The notes: generated by a model from the sequence alone, not told the origin. A DNA stretch of 64,000 bases from Exilibacterium tricleocarpae (GCF_007004655.1 NZ_ML660090.1:124001-188000); one strand, 5' to 3'. Counted from the first letter of the stretch, positions 1 to 9,476 are shown. Program-made: numbers and translations.

Positions 1-1
1 G

Positions 2-1230
2 TCAGCCGAGGGGCCCTGGGGCAGCGGCAGCTACAAGTATGACGCCCTGGCCAATTTGCGGGAGAAAAAACTCGGCACACGCCGGGTCACGCTTGCCTAT
101 GACAACCGCAACCGGGTTACCAGCAGCAGCGATAGCATAGCCGGCACGCGCCAGATTCGTTACGACGGGCGGGGTAACGTTACCACGCTGGGCGCCCTGT
201 CTTTTGTTTACGATCAGGCACAACAACCTGTTTCGGTGTCGGGCAGTGCCACCGGCAGCTACGCCTACGATGGCAATCTCAGGCGGGTCAAGTCCGTTAT
301 GGACGGCAAGACCATCTACAACGTCTACAGCGCCGCGGGTAAGCTTGTGCATGTGGATGCCGTCAGCGATAATCGCCGTACCGACTATGTGGCAGTTTTC
401 TGCGTATCACCAATGGCGTGCCGACCTACCTGCATACCGACCACCTGGGCTCCCCGGTGGCCGGCACCGATGCCGCGGGCCAGGTCGTGTGGACAGAGCG
501 CTATACGCCCTTTGGCGAGAAGCTGGTGGACAATGCTGCCAATAAAGACCTGGGCAGCTTCACCGGGCATATCGACGACAGCGCCACGGGTCTGACCTAT
601 ATGCAGGCGCGGTATTACGATCCGACGATAGTACGGTTTTTATCGATCGACCCGGTGGGTTTTCAGGTTGAAGACCCCTATATGTTCAACCGCTATGCCT
701 ATGTGGGGAACAATCCGGTGAATCTGACGGACCCCTTTGGGCTGGATGCGGATGATCAGGATGAGAAGAAGGGCGATGAAGAAGAGGAGGAGATAGAGGA
801 AACGGAAGTCGTTGCTGAAGGGGGCGATGATTCACCTTGGTTGGATTATTTTATCGCGGCTGGGCTAATCGGAGGCGATATACTTTTAGGCGGACCTACG
901 GGTGAGGGGATAGCGCCTGCGGCGATTATTCTTGGTGCGAAGAAAGCTGCAAAGAAAGGAACAGTTGTAATAGGTCGAGTTAAAGATCTTAAGAAATTAA
1001 AAAAGGGAGAAAAGTCCTTACTTAGCCGCCTTCCCGATCAGGGCAGTCCGAAAACTAACTGGAAACAGAACTCCGGGGTGCTCCGCCAAGAAATGGCCAA
1101 AGGGAAACCGATTCGTGACGCTTCGCCAGGAGACACCAGCGGACAGTTTCTAAATGCTGAAAGGGGTTTATTAGAAAGCCGTGGTTGGACATTTGACAAG
1201 TCAACTAACTTATGGAGCCCCCCAAAATAA
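2..1230 (+). pseudogene. RHS-repeat polymorphic toxin, C-terminal part, frame break
   Basis: This is the 3' end of an RHS/YD-repeat protein that begins before the window. YD-type repeats (SYKYDALANLREKK, RYDGRGNVTTLG, SYAYDGNLRRVKS) run in one frame to about base 399. The RHS core (YLHTDHLGSPV, ARYYDPTIVRFLSIDPVGF, NRYAYVGNNPVNLTDPFGL) follows in the -1 frame from about base 400. One extra T in the T-run at 396-399 would rejoin them as AVFLRITNGVPTYLHTDH, so I infer a one-base deletion or a base-calling error. After the core come an acidic linker, a hydrophobic Gly-rich stretch and a tip of about 65 residues ending FLNAERGLLESRGWTF...LWSPPK, the position of the variable toxin in RHS proteins. 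The activity of the tip is unknown to me. In the family the shell encloses the toxin and the product is delivered to rival cells. Confidence 0.85.
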
Positions 1231-1883
1231 TGGGTACATCCGTTGTGGACAATTCAACTGACTTTCCAGAAAACAGGTTTACTGTTTACGAAAAGCTAGC
1301 AAAGGGTAGCTTTGCCTTTTTAGTAGAGGATTATGACTTTAAGCTTTCCGATACTGAAAGAGAAAGCAATAGCTATATTAGCTTAAAGTATTTTTCAGAA
1401 AATGTGTTTGTCAAACTTTACTACGGCGCTCCAGATTTCGAATTGGATTTTTGTATTGGTCGGGCGGGAATCGGTGAAAAGCAATTTAAGGATGAAATCA
1501 ATTCCAGATATTTAGCATCTCTCGGAAATAGCTCGAAGTGGACGAACTATAAACTATACTCTGCTCACTCATATGAGAACCTCTGCAGGTGCTTGCCAAA
1601 ACTGGCAGAACTGCTGAGAACTTGCGGAGCTGGTTTCCTGAGAGGTGAGTCATCTGCTTACGAAAAGGCTCTGTTTGAGAAACACAGAAATAGAAATCAG
1701 TGGTATAAAGAGCAGGAATTAAGACAGGCAAGGAAGGTAGCTTCTGAAGCTTGGAAGAATAAAGATTATAAAAAGTTCATTCAAATTTTTGAGCCTGTTG
1801 CTCAGGATCTTTCTGCATCAGAGAAAAGAAAGCTCGATTATGCTCGCAAACATTTACAGAGCCCGCAGAACCCGGGACACTGA
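1230..1883 (+). CDS. Predicted immunity protein for the RHS toxin
   Basis: This 217-residue soluble protein has no signal peptide or membrane segment. The ATG at 1230 overlaps the TAA stop of the RHS gene (TAATG), which suggests translational coupling; an earlier ATG at 1212 would overlap more. The N-terminal half contains FLVEDYDFKL and VFVKLYYGAPDFELDFCIG, a pattern I associate with small immunity-type proteins. The C-terminal third is charged and helical (KEQELRQARKVASEAWKNKDYKKF). The gene is visibly A+T-rich beside its neighbours, as expected for a horizontally exchanged toxin/immunity tip. The role as antitoxin is inferred from position; no named family is claimed. Confidence 0.7.
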   Translation: MGTSVVDNSTDFPENRFTVYEKLAKGSFAFLVEDYDFKLSDTERESNSYISLKYFSENVFVKLYYGAPDFELDFCIGRAGIGEKQFKDEINSRYLASLGNSSKWTNYKLYSAHSYENLCRCLPKLAELLRTCGAGFLRGESSAYEKALFEKHRNRNQWYKEQELRQARKVASEAWKNKDYKKFIQIFEPVAQDLSASEKRKLDYARKHLQSPQNPGH

Positions 1884-2035
1884 TAACTTAGTAACTTGAT
1901 AAGAGCTGCGCTGATCGTGTCCGCTTTGGACTTTGATAAACTACCCAGGCATTCCGTGACCACGGCCGACGGCACCAGCACTGTTTCAAAAAGCGTATTG
2001 AGAGCAGGTAATAAGTCCATCACCACTAAGATCAA
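1838..2035 (-). pseudogene. Possible remnant of a PIN-domain gene
   Basis: The minus strand just after cas3 reads DLLPALNTLFETVLVPSAVV then TECL, which resembles the start of PIN-type nucleases (short helix, LLPALF, VLVPxAVxxEC with the conserved acidic residue). The leading aspartate motif of such proteins (SDTSPLI) is missing, and the frame runs into the 3' end of the convergent immunity gene. No good ribosome site precedes it. It is best read as a broken gene end, with low certainty. Confidence 0.25.
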
Positions 2036-2037
2036 GT

Positions 2038-4779
2038 TTAGCCAGACCTGATCTCACAGCCTCTGTTTTGGGAGTAAATACACACCTTCATTTTCATATT
2101 GATATCAATCCCAATACCTTTGTAAACACCACCCACTTCTTTAAGCGGCACCACCACATCATCACTACGCTCCCTTTTATGGCGAACCTTAAGCCCGGCA
2201 ATTTTCACCGACCAACGATTCTCCACTTCGGGCGTCAGGCCGCAGAAATCGGCCGAGCGGACGGTCAGGGAGGACATTTCCCAGGCGTTGTTCATATTGC
2301 CGTGCAGCAGATACAACTCCTCATCCCGAATTTCCGCGAGCACCAGGATCGTGGTCTCTTCCGTCAAGCGAGTTGGGGTTTCGTTAAGCCAATTGTCGTT
2401 TGGACCCTGCCGGTAACCGTTCTCAAACGCTATCCGGTTACCTCTGGCGAGCGTCAGCCCTTTTAGCCGATCTGCAATCTGCCGATCACTCATAGCGATG
2501 AAGCTCACCGGTGGATTCATCGACGGTTTGTCGTAGACGGCATCCATATACCAGCGGCTATCTTCCGGCGTCTTGATTCTGCGTTTTTCCAGCAGTGCCT
2601 GCTGCGTAAGCCAGAGGTTGGCCCAATCGCCATAGACAGCCCCGGTACCCTGTAGATCGGGCATCAGCCAGTTTTGATCACAGACTTTTTGCGGATCGGG
2701 CATCAGTACAAAAAGTGTCGGCGCCGGACGATAATCCCGCGTCAACCCGGTAGCACGGGCACCGTGTATATCGCGCCGGTGGCGCTGCAGTCGGCCGGCA
2801 CGCTGGATAATCAGGTCGATAGGCGCTATGTCTGAAATAAGCACATCAAAGTCCAGGTCGAGACTTTGCTCGATAACCTGTGTGGCTATCACCACCTGCG
2901 CCCGGCGCTCCACGCCTGTGGAAGATTCGCCAAAGCGGCGTAAAACCTCTGTTTGAATTTTTCCCCGATTGGCCATGGTATAGCGGCCGTGGAACAAATG
3001 AACCTGATCGTCAGTCAGCTCGAGTTTGTCTTTAATTTCGTCAAAACTGGCAATCGCCTCTTTCACGGTATTGCGGATCCAGGCAATGCAGTAACCCGCG
3101 TCAATCGCCTCTCGAATCACCGCGACAAGATCCGGCAGGGAATGCAGCGGTGTTACCGCCACCGTGCGCCGGGAGCTTGTTCGCGGCGCAACGGAGGTTT
3201 CGTGAAACGACTGCGGACCCTGTCCGGCATAGGTCACCCACGGATAACCTGCATCCGGTGAAACCTTCGGTGCCGTTTGCTCTTGCGCCGTATAGAATGC
3301 ATCCAGGAGTTGCTGTCGCAACTGCGTTGACAAGGTTGCAGACAGAATGATGGTGGAGCCGCCCAGGCGCGTGTGCACCTGGACCAGGCAGGATATCAGC
3401 TCTGCCGTGTAACCGTCATAGCTGTGCACCTCATCGAGGACCAAGACTTTGCCGAGCAACCCGAACAGGCGCAGCGACTGGTGGCGCGTCTGCAAAACAG
3501 CCAGCAGCGCCTGGTCGATAGTCCCAACCCCCACATCCGCCAACAGCGCTTTCTTTTTGTTATCGGCATAAAATGCATTGCACCAACTGGTGGCGGTGTG
3601 GACATCGGACTCACCACGATCCTGCGGGCCAAGTGGTAAACCTATCGAGTCGGTAAAAGCCTCCGACAGCTTTGTCGCCCCGTGAGTCAACACCAGTGAA
3701 GGCTTGGGCCCGGACTCATAGAGCGCTTCATATTGCGGTTGCAAGCGCTCAAAAAGGCTGTCTGCCGTGGCCATGGTCGGCAGGCCAAAGTAAAAGCCGC
3801 CGGCGTAATTGTTTGACAGCATTCTGGCCACCAGGACCAAAGCAGCCTCTGTCTTTCCCGCGCCGGTAATATCCTCCAGGATAAAGAACAGCGGCCTTTT
3901 CTCCAATGCCACTTGTTCGCAAAACGCCTGCAAAGGCGTCAGGGAAGCAAACTTCAGCAACGCGGTCGCGCAAGAGAAGCGTCTCGCGGCGGGCACGCCA
4001 CTCAATCCAAGTTTATCTATCTGTTGCTCGGCCCGGCGCGTTGCGCGACGGTAGTATGTCTGCAAATTCTGATCGGCATCGTCACAGTACTTATGCACGC
4101 TGGCATCGGAACCTATCCAGTCGGCCAGGATCATCATGGCCGACTGCACCCAGGACATGGCGCGCCAGCAGCCTACGGAAAGGTCTGTTTTCGACAGCCC
4201 GTCGATACACTCGTCCATGTGCCAGAAGCGCCAGGCCCAGGTCAAAAAACTGTCGATCGCTTCGCAGCCCTCATCAGTAAACGCCATTCGCGGTTTAAAC
4301 CGACTGTCCAGCGGGGGAATGCCATGATGACCTGTGGCGACCCCACCGAGCAGTTCCAGCACACTCGTATCGCCGAGCTTTTCGAGTACGTCAGGGCGGT
4401 TTCTCACCCAGTGCAACCAGTACAGGTAACCTATTTGATCGTGCCGCGCCTGCATGCCCTCGCGCCGCGGAACCGCAGCCAGCGGGGCGCCCTCAATAAC
4501 CTGTAGCCGCTGAAACACAAAAGAGAATTTGCCGATATCGTGGATGGTTGCGAAAAAGCCCAGCAGGTTTGACAACAGGTTGGGCGGTATATCCAGATGT
4601 TCTGCCATCCCAATCAGCAGGCCGTGTTTAACCGCCCATAGTCTCTGATGACATGCCGCCACATCCAGGCAATGGTAGGGCAGCAGATGGTATCGGGCCT
4701 TGCTTCCGGATTTCGGGCGGGCTTTACCCCAATACCTGTAATAGAGTTTATTGGAAACTATCATTGTTTCTATTCTCAT
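2038..4779 (-). CDS. cas3: CRISPR-associated helicase/nuclease Cas3, type I-E
   Basis: This 913-residue protein is the effector that is recruited to Cascade-bound DNA, unwinds it and degrades it. The N-terminal HD nuclease domain shows H36 (YHCLDVA), H80-D81 (HDIGK) and H151-H152 (ATGHHG). The SF2 helicase part shows a Walker A loop at about 303-310 (DITGAGKT), DEVH at 449-452, SAT at about 480-482 and a motif VI region, IIQRAGRLQRHRR. The opening YYRYWGKA...YHLLPYHCLDVAA matches the type I-E form of E. coli. Length is normal and the frame is intact. A second ATG at 4764 is an alternative start; neither has a strong ribosome site. No cas1, cas2 or Cascade gene flanks it: degraded DNA lies upstream and the RHS/immunity locus downstream. 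The matching array is at 38272-39276. Confidence 0.95.
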   Translation of the reverse strand: MRIETMIVSNKLYYRYWGKARPKSGSKARYHLLPYHCLDVAACHQRLWAVKHGLLIGMAEHLDIPPNLLSNLLGFFATIHDIGKFSFVFQRLQVIEGAPLAAVPRREGMQARHDQIGYLYWLHWVRNRPDVLEKLGDTSVLELLGGVATGHHGIPPLDSRFKPRMAFTDEGCEAIDSFLTWAWRFWHMDECIDGLSKTDLSVGCWRAMSWVQSAMMILADWIGSDASVHKYCDDADQNLQTYYRRATRRAEQQIDKLGLSGVPAARRFSCATALLKFASLTPLQAFCEQVALEKRPLFFILEDITGAGKTEAALVLVARMLSNNYAGGFYFGLPTMATADSLFERLQPQYEALYESGPKPSLVLTHGATKLSEAFTDSIGLPLGPQDRGESDVHTATSWCNAFYADNKKKALLADVGVGTIDQALLAVLQTRHQSLRLFGLLGKVLVLDEVHSYDGYTAELISCLVQVHTRLGGSTIILSATLSTQLRQQLLDAFYTAQEQTAPKVSPDAGYPWVTYAGQGPQSFHETSVAPRTSSRRTVAVTPLHSLPDLVAVIREAIDAGYCIAWIRNTVKEAIASFDEIKDKLELTDDQVHLFHGRYTMANRGKIQTEVLRRFGESSTGVERRAQVVIATQVIEQSLDLDFDVLISDIAPIDLIIQRAGRLQRHRRDIHGARATGLTRDYRPAPTLFVLMPDPQKVCDQNWLMPDLQGTGAVYGDWANLWLTQQALLEKRRIKTPEDSRWYMDAVYDKPSMNPPVSFIAMSDRQIADRLKGLTLARGNRIAFENGYRQGPNDNWLNETPTRLTEETTILVLAEIRDEELYLLHGNMNNAWEMSSLTVRSADFCGLTPEVENRWSVKIAGLKVRHKRERSDDVVVPLKEVGGVYKGIGIDINMKMKVCIYSQNRGCEIRSG

Positions 4780-4798
4780 CTATTGGTTGTGCGCGGAG

Positions 4799-5090
4799 TA
4801 CCCGTACATAAAAGCCCGACTCTCTATTGAGCAAGCCGTTACCCAGGTTCTCCCGCACGTTCAACAACAGGGTTGGCGACTGCAACTCATCGCCGGCAAG
4901 CCACAGCCCGGGGAGTTCGAACAGCACTGCGGGCGATTGGACGCACTGCCGGTGTGGACAAAGGAACGGGACGCTGGTGCATTTTAAAGAGACAGTGGAG
5001 TGCCGGATACGGTCAAACTTGTCCATGCTTTACCATTCGCTTTGGGCACAGGGCTATATGTCTATTGGCAGTAGGCCAACAGACAGTTAA
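4799..5090 (+). pseudogene. Possible frameshifted gene remnant upstream of cas3
   Basis: Plus-strand reading gives a protein-like stretch (ARLSIEQAVTQVLPHVQQQG, then FEQHCGRLDALPVWTKERD) that stops near 4987. A +1 change of frame there would continue as TLVHFKETVECRIRSNLSML and end with a stop at 5090. Third-position G/C use looks coding in the first part. I do not recognise the family. The opposite strand also has an open frame (4748-5026), so the call is weak. Confidence 0.2.
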
Positions 5091-5735
5091 TTGTTTTTAC
5101 CTATATGTATAAAAATACAACTTAACTCAAAGAGCCTACTTAACTACAAGCGCTGCAGCATAGAGACTCGAAAGCTGACCGATGGTTACTTTTTGGCTTT
5201 TATCAAAGGTCCTGGCAACCTATCTTCAGGTCCGCATCGAGACTTTCTGCACTCTCTCACTGCTTATACTTTTATCCAGCTAAAGTCGTATTTCTTCGAA
5301 GACTGTCGCGGTTGTTCTCCATATTTTTATAGCCCATACATATTTTTTGCTTTATTAGTGCATGGACTTTTTTTGCAACCTTAACGCCTGGCTGTATTTT
5401 TACAACAACCAAAACACACAGCTTTGCAAATATATTCCTTGACATGAAACTGAAAATTAGCCTCACACGTTTTATCAGCTCACGCCGAGACAACGGATAG
5501 AATAATTCGATCTAAAAATCACAGATGCTAAAATGCCTACAGGCTGAGGTCTCCTCAGCATGCCTGTACGATGCCGATACCGCGCCGGCAGCAACAGAGA
5601 GTACAGCCCGCACTATTCAGTTTACGCCGCTTGATAGGCCGCCCGCGCCCGCAAGATTTCCCTTAATGCGCGACTGAGGGGCTGCAAGATGGGATAGGAC
5701 CAGACTGTCCAGAGTGAAAGTGAATAGGGAGTAGA
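5091..5735. other. A+T-rich stretch without a convincing gene
   Basis: About 640 bases between the remnant upstream of cas3 and the end of the sigma-54-type activator. Base composition is clearly richer in A+T than the surroundings. Open frames on both strands are short and lack family motifs and ribosome sites. No CRISPR repeat copies are present. I see nothing definable here. Confidence 0.5.
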
Positions 5736-7118
5736 CTAAAAGTCTGATCGGATGATGCCGTGCTTTTTGACCAGGCGGGAGAACGCCCGGCGCTCTTTAC
5801 CGGCCAGCTGCGCCGCCCGGGATAAATTACCGCCGGTAGTGCGCAATAACTGCGCGATGTAACTCGATTCAAAGTAGTCTACGGCCAGGCGTTTGGCGTC
5901 GCTAAACGGTACGATTGCCTGCTGGGCTCCATTACACCGTCGAGCGGGTCCGTCACCAGCCGGCGATAGATTTGAACAGTGATCCGGGCTTTTATCGGGG
6001 CTTTGAAAAATAACCTGCCCATCGGTCAACAAATAGGCCCGGCGGACAAAATTTTCCAGTTCACGGATATTTCCCGGCCAGCCATAACTGATGATGTCCG
6101 TAATACTCTGCGGGTGGAAGTGCTTCGATCCCAGCGAGAATTCCTTTTCACTTGCCTGCAAGAAATACGTCACCAGCGCTGGAATGTCCTCCCGTCGTTC
6201 TCTCAACGAGGGCATATCCACAATCAATGTGTTGAGCCGGTACATTAAGTCCTGCCGGAATTTTCCAGCCCGCGCCAGCGCCTCGAGGCTTTTGTTCGAC
6301 GCGGAGACCACGCGCACATCTGCCCGCTTATCCGTGCCGCCACCCAGCTCCCTGTAGGTACCATCCTGAATGAAGCGCAGTAAGGCACCCTGGGCTTTGT
6401 AACTCAAGGCGTCGACTTCGTCGAGAAACAGGGTGCCGCCGGATGCCAGCTCGACCAGGCCCGGCTGAGTACCGCGCGCATCGGTATACGCACCGCGGAC
6501 ATGCCCAAACAGTTCGTTTTCGACCAGGAGATCGGGAATCGCACCACAATTCAGCGCCTGGAAAGGCCCGGCTCGCCGGGGCCCTGCGTAGTGCAGCGCG
6601 CGCGCGGCAAGTTCTTTACCCGTGCCGGTTTCACCGTTTATCAGTACCGGAACATCGACCTTCGCACACCGCTGAATAGTCTTGAGTATATCGACAAAAG
6701 CCTGCGCCGAGCCAATCATGTTTTGGCGCAGTTTCGGATCGACGCCAGCGCTCGCCGGCGCGGCGCCGGCACAGGCAGTTATGCGACGCTCGAGACGTGC
6801 CGCCAGCTCCCGGTCATTTTGGGAAAGCACAAAAAAATCCAGACTCCTGGCGAGTATTTGCGGTGCCTGTTCCACAACGATTTTGTGACACACAAGCAGA
6901 TCGTAGAGTGTTTCACCGGCAACCAGTTCGTGAATCTGCTGTGGGGAAGCTATCTCGTCAATCACCGCAATACAGGGATTGCAGTGACAAAAGGTCGGAA
7001 CCCTGTTGGGCTCGAACAGACACACCTCATGCTCGATATGCATCGAGTCAAGAATATCGAAAACCCTCTTCTGGGTGTCTTTCGATGCATAACCCGTTAA
7101 CCAGACTTTTCCCTGTAC
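5736..7118 (-). CDS. Sigma-54-interacting AAA+ transcriptional activator
   Basis: Members of this NtrC-type family remodel the RNA polymerase-sigma-54 closed complex by ATP hydrolysis. From the ATG at 7118, which has an AAGGG ribosome site 7 bases upstream, the protein is 460 residues; a GTG at 7262 would add 48 residues but has no such site. The order is: N-terminal sensory region (1 to about 130) with a Cys cluster (FCHCNPC), AAA+ domain with Walker A GETGTGKE at about 162-169 and Walker B LFLDEVD around 233, and a C-terminal Fis-type helix-turn-helix (NLSRAAQLAGKERRAFSRLV). The sigma-54-contacting loop, usually GAFTGA, reads GAYTDA (about 209-214). No phosphorylated receiver domain is evident. 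It lies downstream of the eCIS cluster and diverges from the dioxygenase gene at 7299. Control of the eCIS is a proximity inference. Confidence 0.9.
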   Translation of the reverse strand, partial: VQGKVWLTGYASKDTQKRVFDILDSMHIEHEVCLFEPNRVPTFCHCNPCIAVIDEIASPQQIHELVAGETLYDLLVCHKIVVEQAPQILARSLDFFVLSQNDRELAARLERRITACAGAAPASAGVDPKLRQNMIGSAQAFVDILKTIQRCAKVDVPVLINGETGTGKELAARALHYAGPRRAGPFQALNCGAIPDLLVENELFGHVRGAYTDARGTQPGLVELASGGTLFLDEVDALSYKAQGALLRFIQDGTYRELGGGTDKRADVRVVSASNKSLEALARAGKFRQDLMYRLNTLIVDMPSLRERREDIPALVTYFLQASEKEFSLGSKHFHPQSITDIISYGWPGNIRELENFVRRAYLLTDGQVIFQSPDKSPDHCSNLSPAGDGPARRCNGAQQAIVPFSDAKRLAVDYFESSYIAQLLRTTGGNLSRAAQLAGKERRAFSRLVKKHGIIRSDF

Positions 7119-7298
7119 CATTTTCAGACCCTTTGGATTAGGATCGGCAATACGCTTCCAATATGGCGCGAGTATATCATCGCCCTGCAGGTCATCTCTG
7201 TAATAAAAATCACATAGGTTGGCTGTTCCATCGGTTAATATGTCACTGCCGGCACTCGACACCCGGCAGGAGAAGAATGATTAGGATGACAAAATTCT

Positions 7299-7979
7299 AT
7301 GCTACATACCATCCATAAAATTTTCGCCAAGTCAGAGGTCAAGCAGATACGAGAAGGTATCGATCAGGCTGCCTGGCAGGACGGAAAACAGTCTGCGGGC
7401 GGCCATGCTCTGTTGGTAAAGAATAACCGGCAACTCGACGAGCAGTCCGATATCACCCTCAAGTACGGCCAGTTAATTATAGAACGGTTAAACCAGCATC
7501 CTGTATTTATTGCCGCCGCCCTGCCAAAGAAAATCTCCCCACCAAAGTTCAATCAATATAGCGACGGCGGGTACTATGGCCCACATGTCGATAAGTCGGT
7601 TATGTTCGTCGATCAGAACGACTATATTCGTACCGATATCTCAGCGACCCTGTTTCTGTCAGAGCCGCGGGAATATCAGGGAGGCGAGCTTGTCATAGAA
7701 ACCGGTTATGGGCCTGAAGAATTCAAACTCGCCTCCGGCGATATGATTTTGTACCCCTCATCCTATATTCACGAGGTAAGGTCCGTCACTCAAGGTGCGA
7801 GGATAGCCGCTTTCTTTTGGGTCGAGAGTTTTGTCGGCAGCAGTGAACGACGGGCCATGCTGTTTGACCTCGACCAAAGTATCCAGAGATTCAGCTGCGA
7901 ACTCGGTAGCCAGGACAACGAGGTGAAAAAACTGATTCTTCTCTATCACAACCTGGTCCGGATGTGGGCACATACGTGA
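7299..7979 (+). CDS. Fe(II)/2-oxoglutarate PKHD-type hydroxylase (PiuC/YbiX-like)
   Basis: This 226-residue protein belongs to the prolyl-4-hydroxylase-like oxygenases that use Fe(II) and 2-oxoglutarate. The double-stranded beta-helix ligands are visible: H96 and D98 (YYGPHVDKS), H158 (YPSSYIHEV) and R168 (the 2-oxoglutarate contact, GARIAAFFWVES). YDRTD-type family features appear as YIRTDISATLFLSEP and YQGGELVIE. The length agrees with the PiuC/YbiX family, which is often linked to iron uptake in gammaproteobacteria; the substrate is unknown. The gene converges on the eCIS cluster and diverges from the sigma-54-type activator, with about 180 bases between their starts. Confidence 0.9.
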   Translation: MLHTIHKIFAKSEVKQIREGIDQAAWQDGKQSAGGHALLVKNNRQLDEQSDITLKYGQLIIERLNQHPVFIAAALPKKISPPKFNQYSDGGYYGPHVDKSVMFVDQNDYIRTDISATLFLSEPREYQGGELVIETGYGPEEFKLASGDMILYPSSYIHEVRSVTQGARIAAFFWVESFVGSSERRAMLFDLDQSIQRFSCELGSQDNEVKKLILLYHNLVRMWAHT

Positions 7980-8030
7980 TGCGCCCTATGTCAGCATGGG
8001 TTTGTTGACGTCGGTCTCAATCCCCTCACC

Positions 8031-9425
8031 TTAATCCCAAAGCTTCTTCAATTTCCGGCGCTGGTCTCCCGCTGCGGTTACCACAACGTTGCCACTGGTT
8101 TCCACCGTAATTCGCCACAGCGGAGCGTAGTGATGCTTCACGCCCTGAGGCGGCAAGGCGTCGGGTGCCGCCACCGGACCGGGCCATTCGACATCACCAG
8201 TGGCGGTGCGGGCAGGAATCAACCAGTAATCGCCGGTCTGATACAGGTGCGCGGTCACATTGCCATCGGCGTCGGGTTGCGGTGGCGGAAACTGAATCTC
8301 GACACCGTCTTCCAGCAAGAGCCAACTTTGATCGGTATCCCCTTCCTCGACGTCAATGCCGTATTCACCACCGGATTTATGATCCCATCGGCGCAAATAG
8401 GGATGGTTGTCGGCGGCGGCGCCCACCGTAACATCCGGCACACCGCTCAATGTAACCTGCAGGTTCTCGGTATCGACTTCTTTCACCCGGAACAGGCCGC
8501 CGGCATTGCCTTTCAAGGTCACGTGGTCGTCCAAAACTTCGACCCAGTCGTTTGGCGACAGTGTAAAGCGGGCATCGCGGCCTAGATGTTCGAGTGAAAT
8601 TTTCTCACCGCTGATTTCTGTCACCGGAAAAATTACGGCGCCGTTTTCGCGCGACCATTTAAATGTGGGTGCGGCATTGGCAGATGTCACATCGCCACCG
8701 CGATGGATTTCAACCCGGTAAAGTTGATTCTCCGGCCCGCGGTAGCTCGCCTCGGGAGAAATCAGGCAGGGCTCGGGGGTCTGCGGCGCCCTGCGCGCAC
8801 GCGCCCTGAGTTCGCCGCTGCCGGGCCTGGCGCCGGGGCTCAATTTGTTTAGAAAGCTCTCATGATTTCTCTTGAAATCCGCATCTGCATCGCGGTCGTC
8901 GATCGGGGCCGTTTTCACCTGCCACACAATTTTTGCCCGCGAGGCGGTATCCGGCCCGGTCAGCGCCTTTTCACGAATATAGTCGTCTTCCACAAAGCTG
9001 ATATGACGTTCCCATACATCGAGATAAACCAAGTGCTCCCCCGCCTCGAGAGAATCTCCGTCATCCATGGGCAGATCCGGCTGCTCGCGGTAGCGCACCG
9101 CTTCGCTGTTCTCGCACAGTATCCCGTCGACATAGTAGGAACCGGGCGCGATCGAAAAGTCCGCGCCGTCGGCGGAGATGGAAAAGTCCGGTCCCTTGGT
9201 GCCGTCTACAGTACAGGGGTAACCATGAGGGCCCATCAAATGCGCCCCCATCGCCCGCAACTGGTACAGTAAAATAGATACCTGCTCATTCCAGTCGGCG
9301 TCCAGTTGCACCCGGCCCTGCTGCATGAGCACGCGGGAAAAACGTCTGTATGGATCGAAGGTGTCCCGGGTGAAGTCACCTCTGAATTCGCCGCGCATCC
9401 CCTTGGTAAACTCTTTATCGTGCAT
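8031..9425 (-). CDS. DUF6519 domain protein, distal eCIS gene
   Basis: This 464-residue protein opens with KGMRGEFRGDFTRDTFDPYR and then FSRVLMQQGRVQLDADWNEQ, the hallmark of DUF6519 proteins found in eCIS and related phage-tail-like clusters. The rest is rich in beta-strand and Asp/Gly motifs (YVDGILCENSEAVRYREQ, FKWSRENGAVIFPV). No signal peptide is present. It is the last gene of the cluster. In the family it is thought to belong to the baseplate periphery or host-contact apparatus; the exact role is not established. A ribosome site (CAGGAG) precedes the start, and a strong hairpin (9444-9476) lies between it and the previous gene. Confidence 0.85.
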   Translation of the reverse strand: MHDKEFTKGMRGEFRGDFTRDTFDPYRRFSRVLMQQGRVQLDADWNEQVSILLYQLRAMGAHLMGPHGYPCTVDGTKGPDFSISADGADFSIAPGSYYVDGILCENSEAVRYREQPDLPMDDGDSLEAGEHLVYLDVWERHISFVEDDYIREKALTGPDTASRAKIVWQVKTAPIDDRDADADFKRNHESFLNKLSPGARPGSGELRARARRAPQTPEPCLISPEASYRGPENQLYRVEIHRGGDVTSANAAPTFKWSRENGAVIFPVTEISGEKISLEHLGRDARFTLSPNDWVEVLDDHVTLKGNAGGLFRVKEVDTENLQVTLSGVPDVTVGAAADNHPYLRRWDHKSGGEYGIDVEEGDTDQSWLLLEDGVEIQFPPPQPDADGNVTAHLYQTGDYWLIPARTATGDVEWPGPVAAPDALPPQGVKHHYAPLWRITVETSGNVVVTAAGDQRRKLKKLWD

Positions 9426-9443
9426 GTCTCTACTCCTGGTTAA

Positions 9444-9476
9444 TGCCTATCCGGAAACTGCGTTTCCGGATAGGCA
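9444..9476 (-). promoter_or_regulatory. Strong intercistronic hairpin before the DUF6519 gene
   Basis: A perfect 15-bp inverted repeat (TGCCTATCCGGAAAC with its complement) encloses a 3-base loop, 18 bases before the DUF6519 start codon. No U-run follows on the minus strand, so it is a poor intrinsic terminator. It could stabilise the upstream mRNA 3' end, mark a processing site or reduce readthrough. Structure is seen; function is inferred. Confidence 0.6.

Noticed and set aside
4748-5026. Minus-strand 92-codon frame upstream of cas3
   Set aside because: It overlaps the cas3 start, has no family motif, and the plus strand looks more coding. The area is listed only as a possible remnant.
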